Positions 16,648 through 17,865 of a stretch of DNA of 17,865 nucleotides are shown here, one piece after another. Source of the DNA: Bacteroidaceae bacterium (lineage in GTDB: Bacteria; Bacteroidota; Bacteroidia; Bacteroidales; Barnesiellaceae_A); the NCBI GenBank assembly GCA_017561285.1, contig JAFZDG010000330.1, forward strand, positions 1-17,865. The letters run 5' to 3'. The notes beneath the pieces were generated by a model. It was not told the origin of the DNA, did not search any database, and was given only the letters and a program-made list of their open reading frames with translations. A program made the translations under genes and the position numbers. Every line of letters starts with the position of its first letter. Within the stretch, counting starts at the first letter, position 1.

Positions 16648-16676
16648 CAATGTCGAGGGTACACCCCTCGGCATTG
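16648..16676 (+). terminator. Hairpin after the sugar transporter, candidate terminator
   Basis: CAATGTCGAGGG (16648-16659) pairs with CCCTCGGCATTG (16665-16676) over 12 bp, one pair being G-U, with a 5-base TACAC loop. It begins 16 bases after the transporter stop. The stem is strong, but no T run follows on either strand, so it is either a non-canonical terminator or an RNA 3'-end stabiliser. Confidence 0.6.
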
Positions 16677-16704
16677 TACTCATACAAGTGAAGATATTAA
16701 GAAG

Positions 16705-16736
16705 TGGTTTTTGAAAATAGCTCTCTTATAATCTTG
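16705..16736 (+). promoter_or_regulatory. Possible promoter of the DUF3109 gene
   Basis: TAATCTTG (16729-16736) is one base from TAnnTTTG and lies 21 bases after TGG (16705-16707), a weak -33 element. It sits between the hairpin and the DUF3109 start, where a separate promoter would be expected, with a leader of about 40 bases. Confidence 0.3.
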
Positions 16737-16782
16737 AAATAAAATTTAAATAGCTTTTAAGAGAACATTCCCCCCTTACGAT

Positions 16783-17367
16783 ATGATACAAATAGACAAT
16801 ACAATCATTACGCTCGACATACTTGAGAAGTACTTTCTGTGTAACCTCGATGCTTGCAAAGGCGAATGTTGTATAGACGGAGATGCCGGAGCGCCCATTA
16901 CCCCCGAAGAGCAAAAAGCCATAGAAGAGGCACTTGATGCTGTGTGGGACGATCTCAGCCCTGCTGCAAAAGCTGTTATCAAGGAGCAAGGTGTATCGTA
17001 TGTTGACGAAGAGGCCGACCTTGTTACCTCTATTGTTGACGGACGCGATTGCGTATTCACCTGCTACGGTGAAAATGGTATGTGCTACTGTGCATTGGAA
17101 AAGGCATATCGTGAAGGGCGATCGAAATTTTACAAACCGCTGTCGTGCCACCTATACCCCGTACGCCTACAAGAGTGGTCTAACGGATACACTGCTCTCA
17201 ACTATCACCGATGGAAAATATGCAAAGCGGCCGAGGTATTGGGACGCAAAGAGAATGTAAGAGTGTATCAATTTCTGCGCGAACCGCTTATCCGCCGTTT
17301 CGGCGAAGATTGGTACAACACGCTATGCGAGGTTGCCGAGGAGTTTTTGGCATCGCAAGAAAAATAA
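16783..17367 (+). CDS. DUF3109 family cysteine-rich protein
   Basis: A 194-residue soluble protein of the DUF3109 family, common in Bacteroidota and without an established function. Eleven cysteines are arranged in clusters. C20-x4-C25-x3-C29-C30 lies in the family signature CxxxxCKGECCxxGDAGAP. A second cluster is C90-x3-C94-x6-C101-x-C103. Further single cysteines are C122 (PLSCHLYP), C147 (WKICKAA) and C182. This layout recalls the YkgJ-type putative zinc or iron-sulfur proteins and suggests metal or cluster binding, which is inference. No signal peptide or membrane helix is seen. The ATG at 16783 precedes the conserved MIQIDNTIITLD start. It lies between a sugar transporter and galM but is separated from the transporter by a hairpin, so a sugar-related role is not implied. 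Confidence 0.88.
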   Translation: MIQIDNTIITLDILEKYFLCNLDACKGECCIDGDAGAPITPEEQKAIEEALDAVWDDLSPAAKAVIKEQGVSYVDEEADLVTSIVDGRDCVFTCYGENGMCYCALEKAYREGRSKFYKPLSCHLYPVRLQEWSNGYTALNYHRWKICKAAEVLGRKENVRVYQFLREPLIRRFGEDWYNTLCEVAEEFLASQEK

Positions 17368-17385
17368 GAACGAAACATATACTTA

Positions 17386-17418
17386 TTGGCATTAGCTTCT
17401 CTTTCTTCACTACTATTG
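17386..17418 (+). promoter_or_regulatory. Possible promoter of galM
   Basis: TTGG (17386-17389), a 21-base spacer and TACTATTG (17411-17418) resemble the gpmI promoter in -33 sequence and spacing, with one mismatch in the -7 box. The leader to the ATG at 17462 would be about 37 bases. Confidence 0.35.
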
Positions 17419-17461
17419 TTTCAACACATTTAACTCACAAACAATCGACACACAACATAGC

Positions 17462-17865
17462 ATGAATAACGAGACAACTCTTTCGGGACTATCTTTTGAA
17501 AAATTCCGCAAAGAAATAGATGGCAAAGAGACTCGACTCTATGCACTTACCAACGAGAATGGTTGCGAGTTGACAATTTGCAATTTCGGCGCACGAATTA
17601 TTTCTCTGCTCGTTCCCGACAATAATGGAAATATGGTCGATGTCGTTACCGGACACGACTCTATAGATACAATTCTCACTACCGGCGACCGCTACTTTGG
17701 CGTTATCTGCGGACGCTATGCCAATCGCATTGCACGTGGTAAATTTGAGTTGGACGGTATTACCTACGACAACTTGGCCATCAATAACGGTCCCAACAAC
17801 TTACATGGTGGAATCAAAGGTTTTAACGAACAAGTATGGGATGCCGAGCAACTCGACAATCAAAC
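17462..17865 (+). CDS. galM: Aldose 1-epimerase (mutarotase), N-terminal part (cut by window edge)
   Basis: The first 134 residues of a cytoplasmic aldose 1-epimerase, which interconverts alpha and beta anomers of galactose or glucose at the entry to the Leloir pathway. Family features visible are TICNFGARIISLLVPD at about 38-53, the substrate-binding GRYANRIARGKFELDG at 84-99 (including N88 and R89), and NNLHGG at 112-117, whose H115 is a conserved active-site histidine. The second catalytic histidine and the catalytic glutamate lie beyond the window, so completeness cannot be judged. The frame is open to base 17865 and starts at an ATG 94 bases after the DUF3109 stop. Its neighbourhood with a FucP-like transporter fits hexose use. 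Confidence 0.93.
   Translation, partial: MNNETTLSGLSFEKFRKEIDGKETRLYALTNENGCELTICNFGARIISLLVPDNNGNMVDVVTGHDSIDTILTTGDRYFGVICGRYANRIARGKFELDGITYDNLAINNGPNNLHGGIKGFNEQVWDAEQLDNQ

Noticed and set aside
12647..17865. Fic-like gene, gpmI, transporter, DUF3109 and galM as one new defence or toxin system
   Set aside because: The genes lie on different strands with separate promoters, no antitoxin-like partner overlaps the Fic-like gene, and the others are ordinary metabolic genes.

Overview
The window looks like a chromosomal housekeeping segment from a Bacteroidota genome, most likely order Bacteroidales. The evidence is a full-length SprA/Sov type IX secretion protein behind ruvA, a folP-dacA pair, a DUF3109 protein and a Bacteroides-like glucose/galactose MFS transporter near galM. 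Several intergenic regions also carry promoters of the Bacteroidota type (TTTG, about 20 nt, TAnnTTTG), and no clear Shine-Dalgarno sequences were seen. Genus cannot be resolved from the sequence alone. No IS element, phage gene, CRISPR array, tRNA or rRNA was seen, and no gene-free stretch exceeds about 165 bases.

Layout. (1) 1-1223: the N-terminal part of a dicarboxylate/amino acid:cation symporter (minus, cut by the window edge), divergent from a CPBP-family membrane protease (plus). (2) 1252-3932, minus strand: a 120-residue membrane-anchored protein of unknown function, then folP and dacA as an operon, then a small Sel1-repeat protein that has its own promoter and a good intrinsic terminator. 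(3) 3956-12590, plus strand: a VanZ-like membrane protein with its own promoter, then ruvA-sprA as an operon; sprA alone covers over 7 kb. (4) 12647-13651, minus: a Fic-like protein with a C-terminal winged helix and a degenerate active-site motif, convergent with sprA. (5) 13746-17865, plus: gpmI and a sugar MFS transporter as an operon, a strong hairpin, a cysteine-rich DUF3109 protein, and the start of galM.

Functionally the segment combines c-di-AMP and folate synthesis, Holliday-junction processing, the outer-membrane translocon of the type IX secretion system, and hexose uptake and use (transporter, aldose 1-epimerase, phosphoglycerate mutase). No complete new multi-gene system is evident. 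The most unusual items are the Fic-like protein, in which most of the AMP-transfer motif and the inhibitory glutamate appear lost, and gpmI, in which a normally invariant aspartate metal ligand is asparagine. Promoter positions also argue for later starts than the longest frames for ruvA, the Fic-like gene and the 120-residue protein.
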